From positions 1 through 64,000 of the forward strand of contig NZ_POUL01000006.1 in NCBI RefSeq assembly GCF_002890895.1: DNA of 64,000 nucleotides, read 5' to 3'. Below the pieces are notes generated by a model. That model was given only the letters and a program-made list of their open reading frames with translations. It was not told the DNA's origin and did not search any database. Below, in pieces: positions 50,663 to 63,948 of this stretch. The translations under genes and the position numbers were made by a program. Within the stretch, counting starts at the first letter, position 1. Every line of letters begins with the position of its first letter. This DNA is from Stutzerimonas stutzeri. Its GTDB lineage: Bacteria; Pseudomonadota; Gammaproteobacteria; Pseudomonadales; Pseudomonadaceae.

Positions 50663-52117
50663 GGGAACCCCTCCAGCCAGCCAGGGCCGTCGAGGCCTGA
50701 TCGAGATCGGAGAATGGCAGACGCTCGCCCTTTATTTCCTGGTAGTCCTCATGCCCCTTGCCGGCCAGCAACACCACATCATCAATGCTGGCGTTCTCGA
50801 TACAGCGGGCAATGGCCGCGGCGCGCCCTGGCACAAACAGCGCTTGTTCGGGCGCGCTGAAACCTGCATGGATCTCATCGAGGATCTGCTGCGGATCTTC
50901 ATGGCGCGGGTTGTCATCGGTGACTATGACGCGGTCCGCCAAACGCTCGGCAACCTGAGCCATCAGCGAGCGCTTGCCGCGGTCTCGATCACCACCGCAG
51001 CCGAACAGGCACAGCAACTGACCGCGGGCATGCGGGCGAAGAGCGACAAGAACCTTTTCAAGCGCATCCGGCGTATGGGCGTAATCGACCACCACCAACG
51101 GGCGATCGCCACCACCTAACCGCTGCATGCGGCCGACCGGGCCATCAATCCCCTGCAGCACTGCTAAAACTTCGTCGAGCGCGTAATTCATGCCCAGCAA
51201 GGCGCCCACCGCCGCAAGCACATTGCTGACATTGAACCGGCCGAGTAGCGGGCTACGCAGCGAGCGCTCCCCTTGCGGGGTCACCAGCCGTGCGTGGATT
51301 CCGCTGTCGTCCAGCCGCGCCTCTGGGCAGTAGAGGTAAGCCGAGGCATCCTCCAGGCTATAAGTGATCAAGCGCGATTCCGGGTGCTCTTGCGCGAGCG
51401 ATCGGCCCAGCGCGTCGTCCAGATTGATCACCCGACACCCAAGCCCCGGCATATTGAATAGCCTCGCCTTGACCTCACCGTAGGCTTCCATGGAACCGTG
51501 GTAGTCGAGGTGGTCTCGGGACAGATTTGTGAACACCGCCACATCGAACGCGAGCGCGGCAACCCGGCCCTGCGCCAGGCCATGCGAGGACACCTCCATC
51601 GCAACAGCGCGCGCGCCCTGCTTCCGCAGGCTCGCCAGATTGGCCTGTACGCCGATGGCATCAGGTGTGGTGTGCTGACCAAGGACCAACTCGCCGTGAA
51701 AGCCGGTCCCGAGGGTGCCGATGATCCCGCAACGCTCACCCAAACGATCCAGAGCCTGGGCAATCAAGTAGGTCACGCTGGTCTTGCCGTTGGTTCCGGT
51801 CACGCCGACCAGATGCAGACCGCGGCTCGGTTCACCGTAGAACCGTCCGGCAATAGCTGAAAGCTGTCCCGCCAGGTTGCGAACCGGGACCAGCTCAGCG
51901 CTAGCCGCGGTCATTTTCGCAGCCCCTTCGGCTTCGTAGGCGATTGCGGCTGCGCCGTGAGCAATCGCATCTGCAATGTGCACGCGGCCGTCTTGCTGGT
52001 AACCGGGCACAGCCAGAAACAAATCGCCTGGACGAACCTTGCGGCTGTCCAGCGTCAGCTCTCGAATGAGGGTATCGCTGGCAGCTTGAGGCAGTAACTG
52101 ATTCAGCGGCATCGGCA

Positions 52118-52118
<1 letters not shown>
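50655..52118 (-). CDS. murE: UDP-MurNAc-L-Ala-D-Glu--meso-diaminopimelate ligase
   Basis: Adds the third residue of the stem peptide. The 487-aa Mur ligase has the P-loop GVTGTNGKTSVTYLIA, the carbamylated-Lys region, and the DNPRHEDP motif that selects meso-diaminopimelate rather than lysine. ATG at 52118 overlaps the ftsI stop as TGATG; an ATG two codons later is also possible. Confidence 0.97.
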
Positions 52119-54131
<2,013 letters not shown>

Positions 54132-54135
<4 letters not shown>

Positions 54136-55079
54136 CGCAACTTCTCCGCCACACGCATCACGGCGCTGCGCGAACGCGGGTTCGCCTTAACCTCTTCGGC
54201 GGAAGCGTATTGCGGTTTGCCCAGCAGCTTCAGCCGAGGCACGAATTTTTCAGGGATGATCGGCAGGTCACGCGGGAGCGTGTCGGCCTCGCCTTTCGCA
54301 TGCCGACGCATGAACTGTTTGACGATGCGGTCTTCCAGCGAGTGAAAACTGATCACCACCAGCCGGCCACCCACATCAAGCCCCTCGAGAGCGGCCTCGA
54401 GCCCTGTTTCCAAGTCGCCAAGTTCGTTGTTGATAAAAATGCGCAACCCCTGGAAGGCCCGTGTGGCGGGGTTCTTGCCTTTCTCCCAAGCGGGATTGGC
54501 CACGGTAATGACTTGTGCAAGATCAGCCGTACGCTCAAAAGGCTGCACCGCACGACGTTGCACTACGGCACGAGCCATGCGCTTGGCAAAGCGCTCTTCA
54601 CCATATTCCCGGAAGACTCGGGCGATATCGTCTTCGTCGGCGGTTGCGATCCACTCAGCAGCACTGACCCCTCGACTGGGGTCCATGCGCATATCCAGAG
54701 GGCCATCGTTCAGAAAGCTGAAGCCGCGCTCGGGGTCGTCCAGCTGCGGCGAAGATACGCCAAGATCCAGCAGGACACCGCTCAACGTACCGGTCCAGCT
54801 GCGCTGCTCAAGCTCCGCGCCAAGCTCTGCGAAACTTCTCTGTACAACGACAAAGCGGCCATCCTCGGCCGCCAGTGCTTGCCCCGTAGCGATTGCTAGC
54901 GGGTCTTTGTCGAATCCTAGCAAACAGCCATCAGGCCCAAGCTGCCGTAGCAGCAGGCGGCTATGTCCGCCGCGACCGAAGGTCCCATCCAGATAGCGAC
55001 CGTCGGGACGCACGCCAAGGGCCGCGACGGCCTCGTCGAGCAAAACGGTGACATGGTTATAGTTGCTGGTCGGGCTCAC
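54132..55079 (-). CDS. rsmH: 16S rRNA m4C1402 methyltransferase
   Basis: N4-methylates C1402 of 16S rRNA; the partner modification at the same base is made by RsmI, whose gene lies just upstream of the cluster here. The 315-aa product has SAM motif [15 protein letters not shown], the [13 protein letters not shown] segment and [13 protein letters not shown]. Starts inside the mraZ stop (4-nt overlap). Confidence 0.97.
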
Positions 55080-55531
55080 AGGATTAGATCACGCAATTCT
55101 TCCGGCAAAGCACCGGGTTGTTTGATGGCCGCCAGGTCCGCATCTGCTTGTGCGTTCCAGTCGTCCTCGTTCCACAAGCTGAACTTGTTCAGCTGACCGA
55201 CCAGCATGGCCCGCTTGTCCAGCCCGGCGTATTCACGCAAACGCGGCGGCACCAGAACGCGGCCATTGCCGTCCATTTCCAGATCGACCGCATTCCCGAT
55301 CAGCAAACGCTGCAGTCGGCGACTTTCTTCTCTTAAAGATGGCAACTCACGAAGCTTGGCTTCGATCAGCTCCCACTCAGGCAATGGGTAAATTCCCAGG
55401 CAACGGTCCACAGCATCGATGGTGATGATCAGCTGCCCCTCGCAACGCGAAACGAGCTCGTCACGATACCGGCTTGGCATCGCTAGCCGGCCTTTGGCAT
55501 CGAGACTGATGGCGTTTGCTCCGCGAAACAC
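55076..55531 (-). CDS. mraZ: Transcriptional regulator MraZ
   Basis: DNA-binding repressor of the dcw cluster. The 151-aa product contains two SpoVT-AbrB-type half-domains, each with the family signature ([20 protein letters not shown] near the N-terminus; [18 protein letters not shown] in the second half). First gene of the cluster; four matching operator boxes lie 33-68 bp upstream of its start, so autorepression is expected. Confidence 0.96.
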   Translation of the reverse strand: MFRGANAISLDAKGRLAMPSRYRDELVSRCEGQLIITIDAVDRCLGIYPLPEWELIEAKLRELPSLREESRRLQRLLIGNAVDLEMDGNGRVLVPPRLREYAGLDKRAMLVGQLNKFSLWNEDDWNAQADADLAAIKQPGALPEELRDLIL

Positions 55532-55563
55532 GGCTGCGCTTCCCCTGATTTAGCTATCCATGC

Positions 55564-55598
55564 CCATAAATACCCACTTCATTCCACTTTTTACCACT
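55564..55598 (-). promoter_or_regulatory. MraZ operator: four boxes at 10-bp period
   Basis: On the minus strand the pentamers AGTGG, AGTGG, AGTGG and TATGG start every 10 bp (complements at 55594-55598, 55584-55588, 55574-55578 and 55564-55568). MraZ oligomers are known to bind spaced TGGG-like repeats at dcw promoters. The boxes begin at or just after the predicted transcription start. Confidence 0.88.
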
Positions 55599-55605
55599 TG
55601 TGCGC

Positions 55606-55635
55606 ACTATAGAAATGCAGCAGCCCCACCGTCAA
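55606..55635 (-). promoter_or_regulatory. Main dcw (mraZ) promoter
   Basis: The minus strand has -35 TTGACG (55630-55635), an 18-bp spacer and -10 TATAGT (55606-55611), followed directly by the MraZ boxes. It is the only strong promoter seen ahead of the 16-gene cluster. Confidence 0.85.
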
Positions 55636-55823
55636 GGTACGCCGGACGGGAAAAACCCTTATGTGACGGGAATTTAGCAAGCGAAGCGGAGATAAACGGT
55701 AAACCGGAAGGGGTAGCGAATAGAGATATTCAGCAAACGCAAAAGCCTGCACTTCGAAGTTAAAGTACTTTATGAAGAGCAAGAATTTTTTGGTCTAAAC
55801 AGGAGGGGTGTTTCAAGAGAATT

Positions 55824-56184
55824 CGGAGAGTCGATCTGTAAGCCGGGTTCTGTCGAGGACAGTCATTCCTCTACGACAGCCATCACTGACTGCCTCTAGC
55901 AACCTACCCGGATCCAGCGCGGGCCACGCCAATGGATCCCTATTTGGTCTTGCTCCAAGTGGGGTTTACCTAGCCACGGACTGTTGCCAGCCGTGCGGTG
56001 CGCTCTTACCGCACCTTTTCACCCTTACCGGCACCGAAGCGCTTAGGCGGTTATTTTCTGTGGCACTTTCCGTAGGCTCACGCCTCCCAGGCATTACCTG
56101 GCACTTCGCCCTATGGAGCCCGGACTTTCCTCCCTCCCTTCTTGCGGAACAAAAAGAGACAGCGACTGTCCGATCGACTCTCCG
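55824..56184 (-). ncRNA. rnpB: RNase P catalytic RNA
   Basis: About 361-nt RNA, type A. The 5' strand CGGAGAGTCGATC pairs with the 3' end GATCGACTCTCCG to close helix P1. Conserved core segments are present: GAGGAAAGTCCGGGCTCC near the 5' end and the P4 partner CAGAACCCGGCTTACAGATC near the 3' end, plus ACAGAAA and GGTAAACCCC. It removes 5' leaders from tRNA precursors with the RnpA protein. It lies between rsmI and mraZ on the same strand, its usual place in Pseudomonas. Confidence 0.97.
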
Positions 56185-56276
56185 GCAGCCAGAGTACTTG
56201 TATACAGCGAGAGCTGCAAGCTGCGGCTAGCCGGCCACCGAAGCGGCAGAACCACCCCACCGATCATCCGACAGCT

Positions 56277-57152
56277 TTATTGGCTCGCATCCTTTTCTTG
56301 TAATGCGAGTTGATACAACAGGTTCTTCCTGACCCCCGTGATCTCCGAGGCAAGCGCCGCGGCACGCTTAACCGGCAGCTCGGCCAATAGCAGACTCAAA
56401 ACCCGACGGGCATTCACATCGACTGTGTCATCCTCGTTCGGCGCTTGCCAACCGCCCACTACAAGCACGCATTCGCCCCGCTGCTGATTGGGATCTGCCT
56501 CAACCCAAGCGCGCAGCTCGCCCAACGGAAGGCCCTTCAGCGTCTCGAAGGTTTTGGTCAACTCGCGCCCCAGCACCGCAGGCCGATCGGGACCGAACAC
56601 AGACTCAAGGTCCACCAGCGCAGCAAGGATTCGATGCGGCGCCTCATAGAAAATCAGCGTACGCGGCTCATCCCGCAGATGATTCAGACGAGCAAGTCGC
56701 GCGACCTGCTTAGCAGGCAAAAATCCCTCGAAGATAAATCGATCAGACGGCAGGCCTGCGGCGCACAGCGTCGCGATAAGCGCACAGGCGCCAGGCAGCG
56801 GAACGACCCGCACCCCTGCAGCTCGCGACTGACGAACAAGATGGTAGCCAGGGTCGGATATCAGCGGTGTACCTGCATCGGAGATCAGCGCCACATCGTC
56901 ACCGGCCAGTAGTCGCCTGATAAAGCGTCCACCCTCCTCTCGCTCGTTATGCTCATGGCACGCCGCCAAGGGTGTAGTGATGCCGAAGTGCTGTAGCAGG
57001 CGAGACGAATGCCGGGTGTCTTCCGCCGCAATCAGCGCTACCTCGGATAGAACGCGCAAAGCCCGCGCACTGATATCTTCGAGGTTACCGATTGGCGTGG
57101 CGACGACATAGAGCGTGCCCACCGCGGAATTCACATCACCTGTCGCAGTCAC
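56277..57152 (-). CDS. rsmI: 16S rRNA 2'-O-ribose C1402 methyltransferase
   Basis: Adds the ribose 2'-O-methyl at C1402, complementing RsmH. The 291-aa product has the tetrapyrrole-methylase fold signatures LYVVATPIGNLEDIS, AEDTRHSSRLLQHFGI and SDAGTPLISDPGYHLV. The frame stays open 110 codons upstream into the divergent lpoA gene. GTG at 57152 is chosen because TGAGGTAA (57158-57165) gives a good ribosome site; ATG at 57182 has none. Confidence 0.93.
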   Translation of the reverse strand: MTATGDVNSAVGTLYVVATPIGNLEDISARALRVLSEVALIAAEDTRHSSRLLQHFGITTPLAACHEHNEREEGGRFIRRLLAGDDVALISDAGTPLISDPGYHLVRQSRAAGVRVVPLPGACALIATLCAAGLPSDRFIFEGFLPAKQVARLARLNHLRDEPRTLIFYEAPHRILAALVDLESVFGPDRPAVLGRELTKTFETLKGLPLGELRAWVEADPNQQRGECVLVVGGWQAPNEDDTVDVNARRVLSLLLAELPVKRAAALASEITGVRKNLLYQLALQEKDASQ

Positions 57153-57273
57153 AGAGCTTACCTCAGCTACTAAAACGCGCATTGTAGCCCGTTTACGGGC
57201 GGCGACATCGCGACCCCGCCAATGCTTGGGTACAATCCGCCGACACCCGCCATCGCCTTTCAGGAACGAACAC

Positions 57274-59040
57274 ATGACGGCCCGCTTTCGCCCGCTTATC
57301 TTTTTATGCATTGCCGCTCTGCTCTCGGCTTGCGCCAGCTCGCCGTCGTCCACTCTCGGTGAATTACCTAAAACACCCCAGGCATCGACGCAGCAGTTAT
57401 TGAAAGAAGCCGAAGCCAGCGAACCCGCCAAGGCAGCATCGCTGCGACTGTCTGCGGCCGACCAAAGCATGCAGCAGGGCAATCAGGCTCAAGCTCGAGA
57501 GATCCTCGGTCAAATCGACCTCACTCAGTTGATGCCTGCTCAGCAAATGTTCGCGAAGACACTGGAAGCAGAGTTGGCCTTAGCTGCAGGCGACGCCAAG
57601 AGCGCCCTGCAGGCGCTTCAGCACCCAGCGTTCGATCGCCTCGCAGAACTGCCCGTAGACCAGCAGCTACGAACCCAGCTCGCCCGCGCCCAAGCATTTC
57701 AAGCGAACAACCAACCCCTCGACGCGGCCCGCGAACGCACCTTCATCGCACCGCTGCTAAGCGGCGAGCCGGCCGAAGCCAATCACGAAGCTATCTGGTC
57801 GCTCGTATCGAACCTGCCGACCGGCCAACTGCAACCGAATGCAGACACCGATCTAACCGGCTGGATAAGCCTGGCAGCAGCCGTCAAACAGGCCGGCACC
57901 CTCAACCAGCAGCAACGTGCTATCGACGCCTGGCTACAGCAGAACCCCAACCATCCAGCCGCCAGACGACTGCCGACATCACTGAAGAATCTCAGGGAAT
58001 TGGCTGACAAACCTTTGTCACATGTGGCGTTACTCCTCCCGATGGACGGCCCGCTGGCCAGCGTAGCGCGCGCGCTGCGCGACGGATTTCTCGCCGCCCA
58101 CCTCGCCGAGCAGCAAGACCTCAAGATCGAACTGTACGACAGCACCCGGATGTCTTCGCTCGATGAGTTTTATCGGCAAGCAGCTACCGCAGGCGTCGAA
58201 CTGGTCATCGGCCCACTGGAAAAGGACATGGTCCGCCAGCTGGCGGACCGCGAGCAGCTCCCCATTACCACCCTCGCCCTTAATTACAGCGATGCGAACC
58301 AAAAGGTGCCACCGCAACTGTTTCAATTTGGCCTTGCTGCAGAGGACGAAGCGCGCGAAGTAGCTCGCCGCGCCTGGGCTGACGGACACCGCCGGGCCGT
58401 AGCGCTGACGCCTCGTGGCGACTGGGGTAATCGTGTATTCGAGGCCTTCCGCCAAGAATGGCAGGCGCTAGGCGGCACCGTGGTCGCTGCAGAACCTTTG
58501 GCCGAACCCATTGAGTTGGCGAATCAAATAGCGGACCTGCTGCAGATACGCAGCAACGGAGCTGGTAATGAAACGCAGCCTTCGCGTCGCCAGGATATCG
58601 ATTTCCTGTTTCTTGCCGCGACTCCGCAGCAGGCGCAACAAGTCAAGCCCACTCTGATCTTCCAGTACGCCGGAGACCTACCCGTCTACGCCACTTCACA
58701 CCTTCACGCTGCCACCGATAACCGCACGCAGTATCTGGACCTCGAGGGCATCCGCTTTACCGAAACCCCCTGGCTGCTTGATTCACAGCTGCCACTGAGA
58801 CAGGAAATCGAGCGGAAATGGCCGCAAGCCCGAGGCAGCCTCGGCAGACTGTATGCAATGGGCGCTGACGCCTACCAGCTGGCACCGCGCCTGAACCAGC
58901 TTCTAGCGCTACCGGACACTCGACTCGAAGGCCTTTCGGGCACACTCAGCCTGACTCCGCAGCAGCGGATCGAGCGGCAACTGCCCTGGGCCGAATTTCG
59001 TGACGGGGAAGTTCGTCCGCTTCCGGACACGTCCTATTGA
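57274..59040 (+). CDS. lpoA: Penicillin-binding protein activator LpoA
   Basis: Outer-membrane lipoprotein that activates the class A PBP1A from the periplasm. The 588-aa product has lipobox LLSAC at about residue 20, a TPR-like N-terminal domain (about 40-260) and a C-terminal periplasmic-binding-protein-like domain (HVALLLPMDGPLASVARALRDGFL onward). Length is typical. AGGAA lies 8 nt before the ATG. Divergent from rsmI; its stop overlaps the yraN start. Confidence 0.93.
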   Translation: MTARFRPLIFLCIAALLSACASSPSSTLGELPKTPQASTQQLLKEAEASEPAKAASLRLSAADQSMQQGNQAQAREILGQIDLTQLMPAQQMFAKTLEAELALAAGDAKSALQALQHPAFDRLAELPVDQQLRTQLARAQAFQANNQPLDAARERTFIAPLLSGEPAEANHEAIWSLVSNLPTGQLQPNADTDLTGWISLAAAVKQAGTLNQQQRAIDAWLQQNPNHPAARRLPTSLKNLRELADKPLSHVALLLPMDGPLASVARALRDGFLAAHLAEQQDLKIELYDSTRMSSLDEFYRQAATAGVELVIGPLEKDMVRQLADREQLPITTLALNYSDANQKVPPQLFQFGLAAEDEAREVARRAWADGHRRAVALTPRGDWGNRVFEAFRQEWQALGGTVVAAEPLAEPIELANQIADLLQIRSNGAGNETQPSRRQDIDFLFLAATPQQAQQVKPTLIFQYAGDLPVYATSHLHAATDNRTQYLDLEGIRFTETPWLLDSQLPLRQEIERKWPQARGSLGRLYAMGADAYQLAPRLNQLLALPDTRLEGLSGTLSLTPQQRIERQLPWAEFRDGEVRPLPDTSY

Positions 59041-59405
59041 TAACGAACAGCAAGCAGACCAGCGGAAAGCTCGCCGAAGACTTCACCCTGCGGCACCTTG
59101 AGACGTGCGGGCTACGCCTGATCTGCCGAAACTGGAGCTGTCGTAGCGGCGAGCTTGATCTGGTCATGCTCGATGGCGATACAGTAGTATTCGTCGAGGT
59201 TCGGTACAGGCGTCACGCCGCATGGGGCGGCGCACTCGAGAGCGTGGACCTGCGCAAACAGCAGAAGCTGATCAAGGCAGCCCAGCTGTTCCTGCTAAAG
59301 GAGAGTCGTTGGGCAAAACATCCCTGCCGCTTCGACGTCGTCGCCATCAGCTCGACCGAAGGCGGAGCGCAGCCCAGCTGGATTCGAAATGCCTTCGATA
59401 GCTAA
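59037..59405 (+). CDS. yraN: YraN family (UPF0102) predicted nuclease-fold protein
   Basis: 122-aa protein with the Holliday-junction-resolvase-like fold of UPF0102: GELDLVMLDGDTVVFVEVRYR carries the E..D..ExR catalytic-type residues. Its biological role is unsettled. The start is TTG at 59037, overlapping the lpoA stop as TTGA, with no ribosome site, so translation depends on coupling. Next gene gmhA begins 108 bp later. Confidence 0.88.
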   Translation: MITNSKQTSGKLAEDFTLRHLETCGLRLICRNWSCRSGELDLVMLDGDTVVFVEVRYRRHAAWGGALESVDLRKQQKLIKAAQLFLLKESRWAKHPCRFDVVAISSTEGGAQPSWIRNAFDS

Positions 59406-60682
<1,277 letters not shown>

Positions 60683-60781
60683 AGAGCTTTGGCCGGGAAA
60701 GCGTAACAGGGGGTGTAAACTTGCGCCCCACCGACGCTCCCAGCCAGCCAGGGCCGACCTAGCCGGCAGCCTTGTCGGCTT

Positions 60782-60801
60782 AAGGGCCTTTCGCCCCTTT
60801 T
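60782..60801 (+). terminator. Candidate terminator after the BON lipoprotein gene
   Basis: AAGGGC pairs with GCCCCTT (one bulge) around CTTTC, ending in four T residues, and abuts the convergent sspB end. Confidence 0.45.
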
Positions 60802-61213
60802 ACTTGACCACCTTCAAACTAGGGCGCCCACCCTGGGCCGGGCGTGACGCAGTACCGGCCCCAGCTGAAGTGTCATCGGAAGGCGTCGCGTCATCCGGCG
60901 GAGCAGGCTCAACCTCGAAGACCATCCCCTGCCCGTTCTCCCTTGCGTAGATTGCCATGATTGCCGCAGACGGGACGTGCAAGCTGTGCGGAACGCCACC
61001 AAAGCGCCCCTCGAAACTGATCGCCTGGTTATCCATCTGCAACTGACGCACCGCGCTGGGCGCCACATTCAAGACGATCTGGCCATCACTGGCAAAACCG
61101 TCAGGCACCTGAACGCCGGCATGATCAGCGTTGACCAAAAGATGCGGCGTGCAGTCGTTGTCGACGATCCATTCGTACAACGCCCGTACCAGATAAGGTC
61201 GACTCGATGTCAT
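60800..61213 (-). CDS. sspB: ClpXP adaptor SspB
   Basis: Adaptor that delivers SsrA-tagged proteins to ClpXP. The 137-aa product has the folded N-terminal domain (MTSSRPYLVRALYEWIVDN; GRFGGVPHSLHVPSAAIMAIYARENGQG), an acidic/Ala-rich linker and the C-terminal ClpX-binding tail RPSLKVVK. ATG at 61213 has GGGGG 6 nt upstream; a TTG two codons earlier is possible. It starts 11 bp after sspA. Confidence 0.95.
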   Translation of the reverse strand: MTSSRPYLVRALYEWIVDNDCTPHLLVNADHAGVQVPDGFASDGQIVLNVAPSAVRQLQMDNQAISFEGRFGGVPHSLHVPSAAIMAIYARENGQGMVFEVEPAPPDDATPSDDTSAGAGTASRPAQGGRPSLKVVK

Positions 61214-61224
61214 ATACAACCCCC

Positions 61225-61842
61225 TTAGCGCATGCGGCGCTCAACGGCGGATAGACTGACCTGGAAGGCCTCGCGGGCAAAATTGATTTCCATGTAGTCG
61301 AGCAGCGGTTTCGCCGCCCGCGGCAAATCAATTCCAAGTGTGGGTAAACGCCACAGGATAGGCAACAGGCAACAGTCCACCAAACTGATCTCATCACTCA
61401 TGAAGAAAGGCTTTTCAGCGAACACGGGCGACACGCCCGTTAGACTCTCACGCAACTCTTTCCGCGCCTGGGCACGCGCCGCCTCAGCGGTGCGGCGATC
61501 ACCAATTCGATCAACCAGGCTGCACCAGTCCCGCTGCACCCGATGCACCAGCAGCCGGGTATTCGCTCTAGCTACAGGATAGACGGGAAGCAGCGGCGGG
61601 TGCGGATAACGCTCTTCGAGATACTCGGTGATCACGCTCGGCTCGTAAAGCGCCAAATCACGATCCACGAGCGTCGGCACACTGGCGTACGGATTCACCT
61701 CGCTCAGCCTGACCGGGCAGTGCGCCGAATCGACGTCGATTATTTCGACGCTTACGCCCTTTTCAGCAAGCACATAACGCACTCGATGCGAATAGTGGTC
61801 GGCGGGATCGGAATAGCAGGCCAACCGATTGGTAGCGGCCAT
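61225..61842 (-). CDS. sspA: Stringent starvation protein A
   Basis: RNA-polymerase-binding protein of glutathione-S-transferase fold, without GST activity; a regulator of stationary-phase and virulence genes. The 205-aa product has a thioredoxin-like N-terminal domain ([34 protein letters not shown]) and an all-helical C-terminal domain. ATG at 61842 follows GGAGG by about 8 nt; the 54-codon longer frame runs into the petC terminator. Forms an operon with sspB. Confidence 0.96.
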   Translation of the reverse strand: MAATNRLACYSDPADHYSHRVRYVLAEKGVSVEIIDVDSAHCPVRLSEVNPYASVPTLVDRDLALYEPSVITEYLEERYPHPPLLPVYPVARANTRLLVHRVQRDWCSLVDRIGDRRTAEAARAQARKELRESLTGVSPVFAEKPFFMSDEISLVDCCLLPILWRLPTLGIDLPRAAKPLLDYMEINFAREAFQVSLSAVERRMR

Positions 61843-61873
61843 AGGGTCCCTCCTTAAAAATATGCCATGGCAG

Positions 61874-61902
61874 AAAAAAACGCGCGCCCATAAGGGCGCG
61901 CG
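61874..61902 (-). terminator. Rho-independent terminator of petABC
   Basis: On the minus strand a perfect 9-bp stem CGCGCGCCC/GGGCGCGCG with a 4-nt loop is followed by seven T residues, 25 bp past petC. Confidence 0.93.
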
Positions 61903-61927
61903 CGGGGTACAGCTAACAAGCAAGGAA

Positions 61928-62737
61928 TCAGTGGATGTCTTTCCAGTATTCCCGCTTGAGTAGATAAGCAAACACGAAGAAGAACGCCAGGAACAGCAGT
62001 ACATAGGTACCGATGCGCTGGCTCTCCAACTTGACCGGGTTAGCCGAGTAGGCCAGAAAGGCCACCAGATTCTTGATCTTCTCGTCGTATTCGGCCTCAG
62101 TCAGCTCACCAGTACCAGGCACAACCGTCATCGCATGGCAGTCTTCGTGTGTGATCGGAGTACCGGTCAGCGGGTCGAACTGCTTACGGCCATCTTCGAC
62201 AATCTGAACCTGCTTGCATGCTACTGACTCGCCTTCAGGCAGTTTGCTTGGCAGAACCTGGCGCCCCTGCAACGGAGCCAACACGTGAGGCATGCCCACG
62301 TTCGGGAATACCGTGTTGTTGACGCCATAGGGGCGCGTAGGATCTTCGTAGAAACTGCGCAGGTAGGTGTACAGCCAGTCGTTACCCCGCACCCGCGCCA
62401 CCAGCGTCAGATCCGGCGGAGCAGCGCCGAACCAGGTCTTGGCTTCATCAGGAGTCATGCCGATCTTCATGTGGTCGCCGATTTTGGCACCAGTGAAAAC
62501 TATGTTGTCGAGCATGATCTCTTCGGGGATACCTAGATCTGTCGCAACACGCTCATAGCGCTGGTACTTCGCGCTGTGGCAGCCCATGCAGTAATTGGTA
62601 AAGGTCTGTAGACCGTCCTGCAGGGCCACCTTGTCGGTTAGGTCAATATCGACCGGATCAAGATGAACATCAGTACCAGCGGCGAAACCAAATGCCGGCA
62701 CGAGAGCAAGAATCAATGCAGCAAATTGCTTTTTCAT
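61928..62737 (-). CDS. petC: Cytochrome c1 of the cytochrome bc1 complex
   Basis: Haem c subunit passing electrons from the Rieske protein to cytochrome c. The 269-aa product has a signal peptide (1-20), the haem site [12 protein letters not shown] (about 50-61), the axial-Met region, and a C-terminal TM anchor (about 240-258). ATG overlaps the petB stop as TGATG. Unlike alphaproteobacterial forms, it is a separate gene from petB. Confidence 0.96.
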   Translation of the reverse strand: MKKQFAALILALVPAFGFAAGTDVHLDPVDIDLTDKVALQDGLQTFTNYCMGCHSAKYQRYERVATDLGIPEEIMLDNIVFTGAKIGDHMKIGMTPDEAKTWFGAAPPDLTLVARVRGNDWLYTYLRSFYEDPTRPYGVNNTVFPNVGMPHVLAPLQGRQVLPSKLPEGESVACKQVQIVEDGRKQFDPLTGTPITHEDCHAMTVVPGTGELTEAEYDEKIKNLVAFLAYSANPVKLESQRIGTYVLLFLAFFFVFAYLLKREYWKDIH

Positions 62738-63948
62738 CAGCCAGCCACCCTTTGCGGAACCACTTTGGTCTTCTCGAGCTTGGTATAGAACGGCATCAGG
62801 ATGAAGTAGCCGAAGTAGATAGCAGTACAGATCCGCGCGAGAAGCGTGCGCTCAGGAGTCGGAGCCAGTACGCCAAGCACACCGAGAATGATGAAGGAGA
62901 TGCAGAACGCCAGCAGCGCGATCTTGCTCATCCAGCCCTTGTACTTCATGGACTTAACTGGACTGCGATCAAGCCATGGCAACACAAAAAGCACGGCAAT
63001 CGAGGCGCCCATGGCAATCACGCCAAGTAGCTTGTCCGGTACGGCACGTAGAATTGCGTAGAACGGAGTGAAGTACCAAACCGGAGCGATGTGAGCAGGC
63101 GTCTTAAAGGCGTTCGCCACTTCGAAGTTTGGCTTCTCGAGGAAATAGCCGCCCATTTCCGGGAAGAAGAACACGATGGCGCAGAACACGAAGAGGAACA
63201 CCACCACACCCACGATATCTTTAACCGTGTAGTACGGATGGAACGGAATGCCATCGAGCGGCACGCCAGCTTCGTTCTTGCTCTTCTTGATGTCGACACC
63301 CATCGGGTTGTTCGACCCCACCTCATGCAGCGCGAGGATGTGCAGCACGACCAGCCCGAGGATCACGATCGGCAGTGCGATGACATGCAGCGCAAAGAAG
63401 CGATTCAGGGTGATGCCGGAGATCAGGTAATCACCGCGAATCCACTGAGTCAGATCATCGCCGATGACAGGTATGGCACCGAACAGCGAGATGATCACCT
63501 GGGCGCCCCAGTAGGACATCTGTCCCCAGGGCAGCAGATAGCCCATGAAGGCCTCAGCCATCAACGCCAGATAGATCATCATGCCGAAGATCCAGACCAG
63601 CTCGCGCGGCTTCTGGTAGGAGCCGTACAGGATCCCTCGGAACATGTGCAGGTAGACCACGACGAAGAATGCCGATGCCCCCGTGGAATGCAGGTAGCGA
63701 ATGATCCAGCCGTATTCGACGTCTCGCATGATGTATTCGACTGAGGCGAATGCACCCTCTGCAGACGGCTCGAAGCTCATCGTCAACCAAACGCCGGTCA
63801 GGATCTGATTCACCAGAACCAACAAGGCGAGGGAGCCGAAGAAATACAGAACATTGAAGTTCTTAGGCGCATAGTACTTGCTTAGATGGTCTTCCCACAT
63901 CTTGGTCGCGGGGAAGCGCGCATCGACCCATTCCATGAATTTGCTCAT
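62737..63948 (-). CDS. petB: Cytochrome b of the cytochrome bc1 complex
   Basis: Quinol-oxidising membrane subunit with two b haems. The 403-aa product has eight TM helices; paired His ligands lie on helix 2 (YLHSTGASAFFVVVYLHMFRG) and helix 4 (NRFFALHVIALPIVILGLVVLHI). The Qo-site PEWY-type loop is not read with certainty, but the PFHPYYTVKD segment is present. ATG at 63948 overlaps the petA stop as TGATG; a GTG one codon earlier is less likely. Confidence 0.96.
   Translation of the reverse strand: MSKFMEWVDARFPATKMWEDHLSKYYAPKNFNVLYFFGSLALLVLVNQILTGVWLTMSFEPSAEGAFASVEYIMRDVEYGWIIRYLHSTGASAFFVVVYLHMFRGILYGSYQKPRELVWIFGMMIYLALMAEAFMGYLLPWGQMSYWGAQVIISLFGAIPVIGDDLTQWIRGDYLISGITLNRFFALHVIALPIVILGLVVLHILALHEVGSNNPMGVDIKKSKNEAGVPLDGIPFHPYYTVKDIVGVVVFLFVFCAIVFFFPEMGGYFLEKPNFEVANAFKTPAHIAPVWYFTPFYAILRAVPDKLLGVIAMGASIAVLFVLPWLDRSPVKSMKYKGWMSKIALLAFCISFIILGVLGVLAPTPERTLLARICTAIYFGYFILMPFYTKLEKTKVVPQRVAG

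Noticed and set aside
55808-56230. 140-aa plus-strand ORF
   Set aside because: It is antisense to the RNase P RNA gene.
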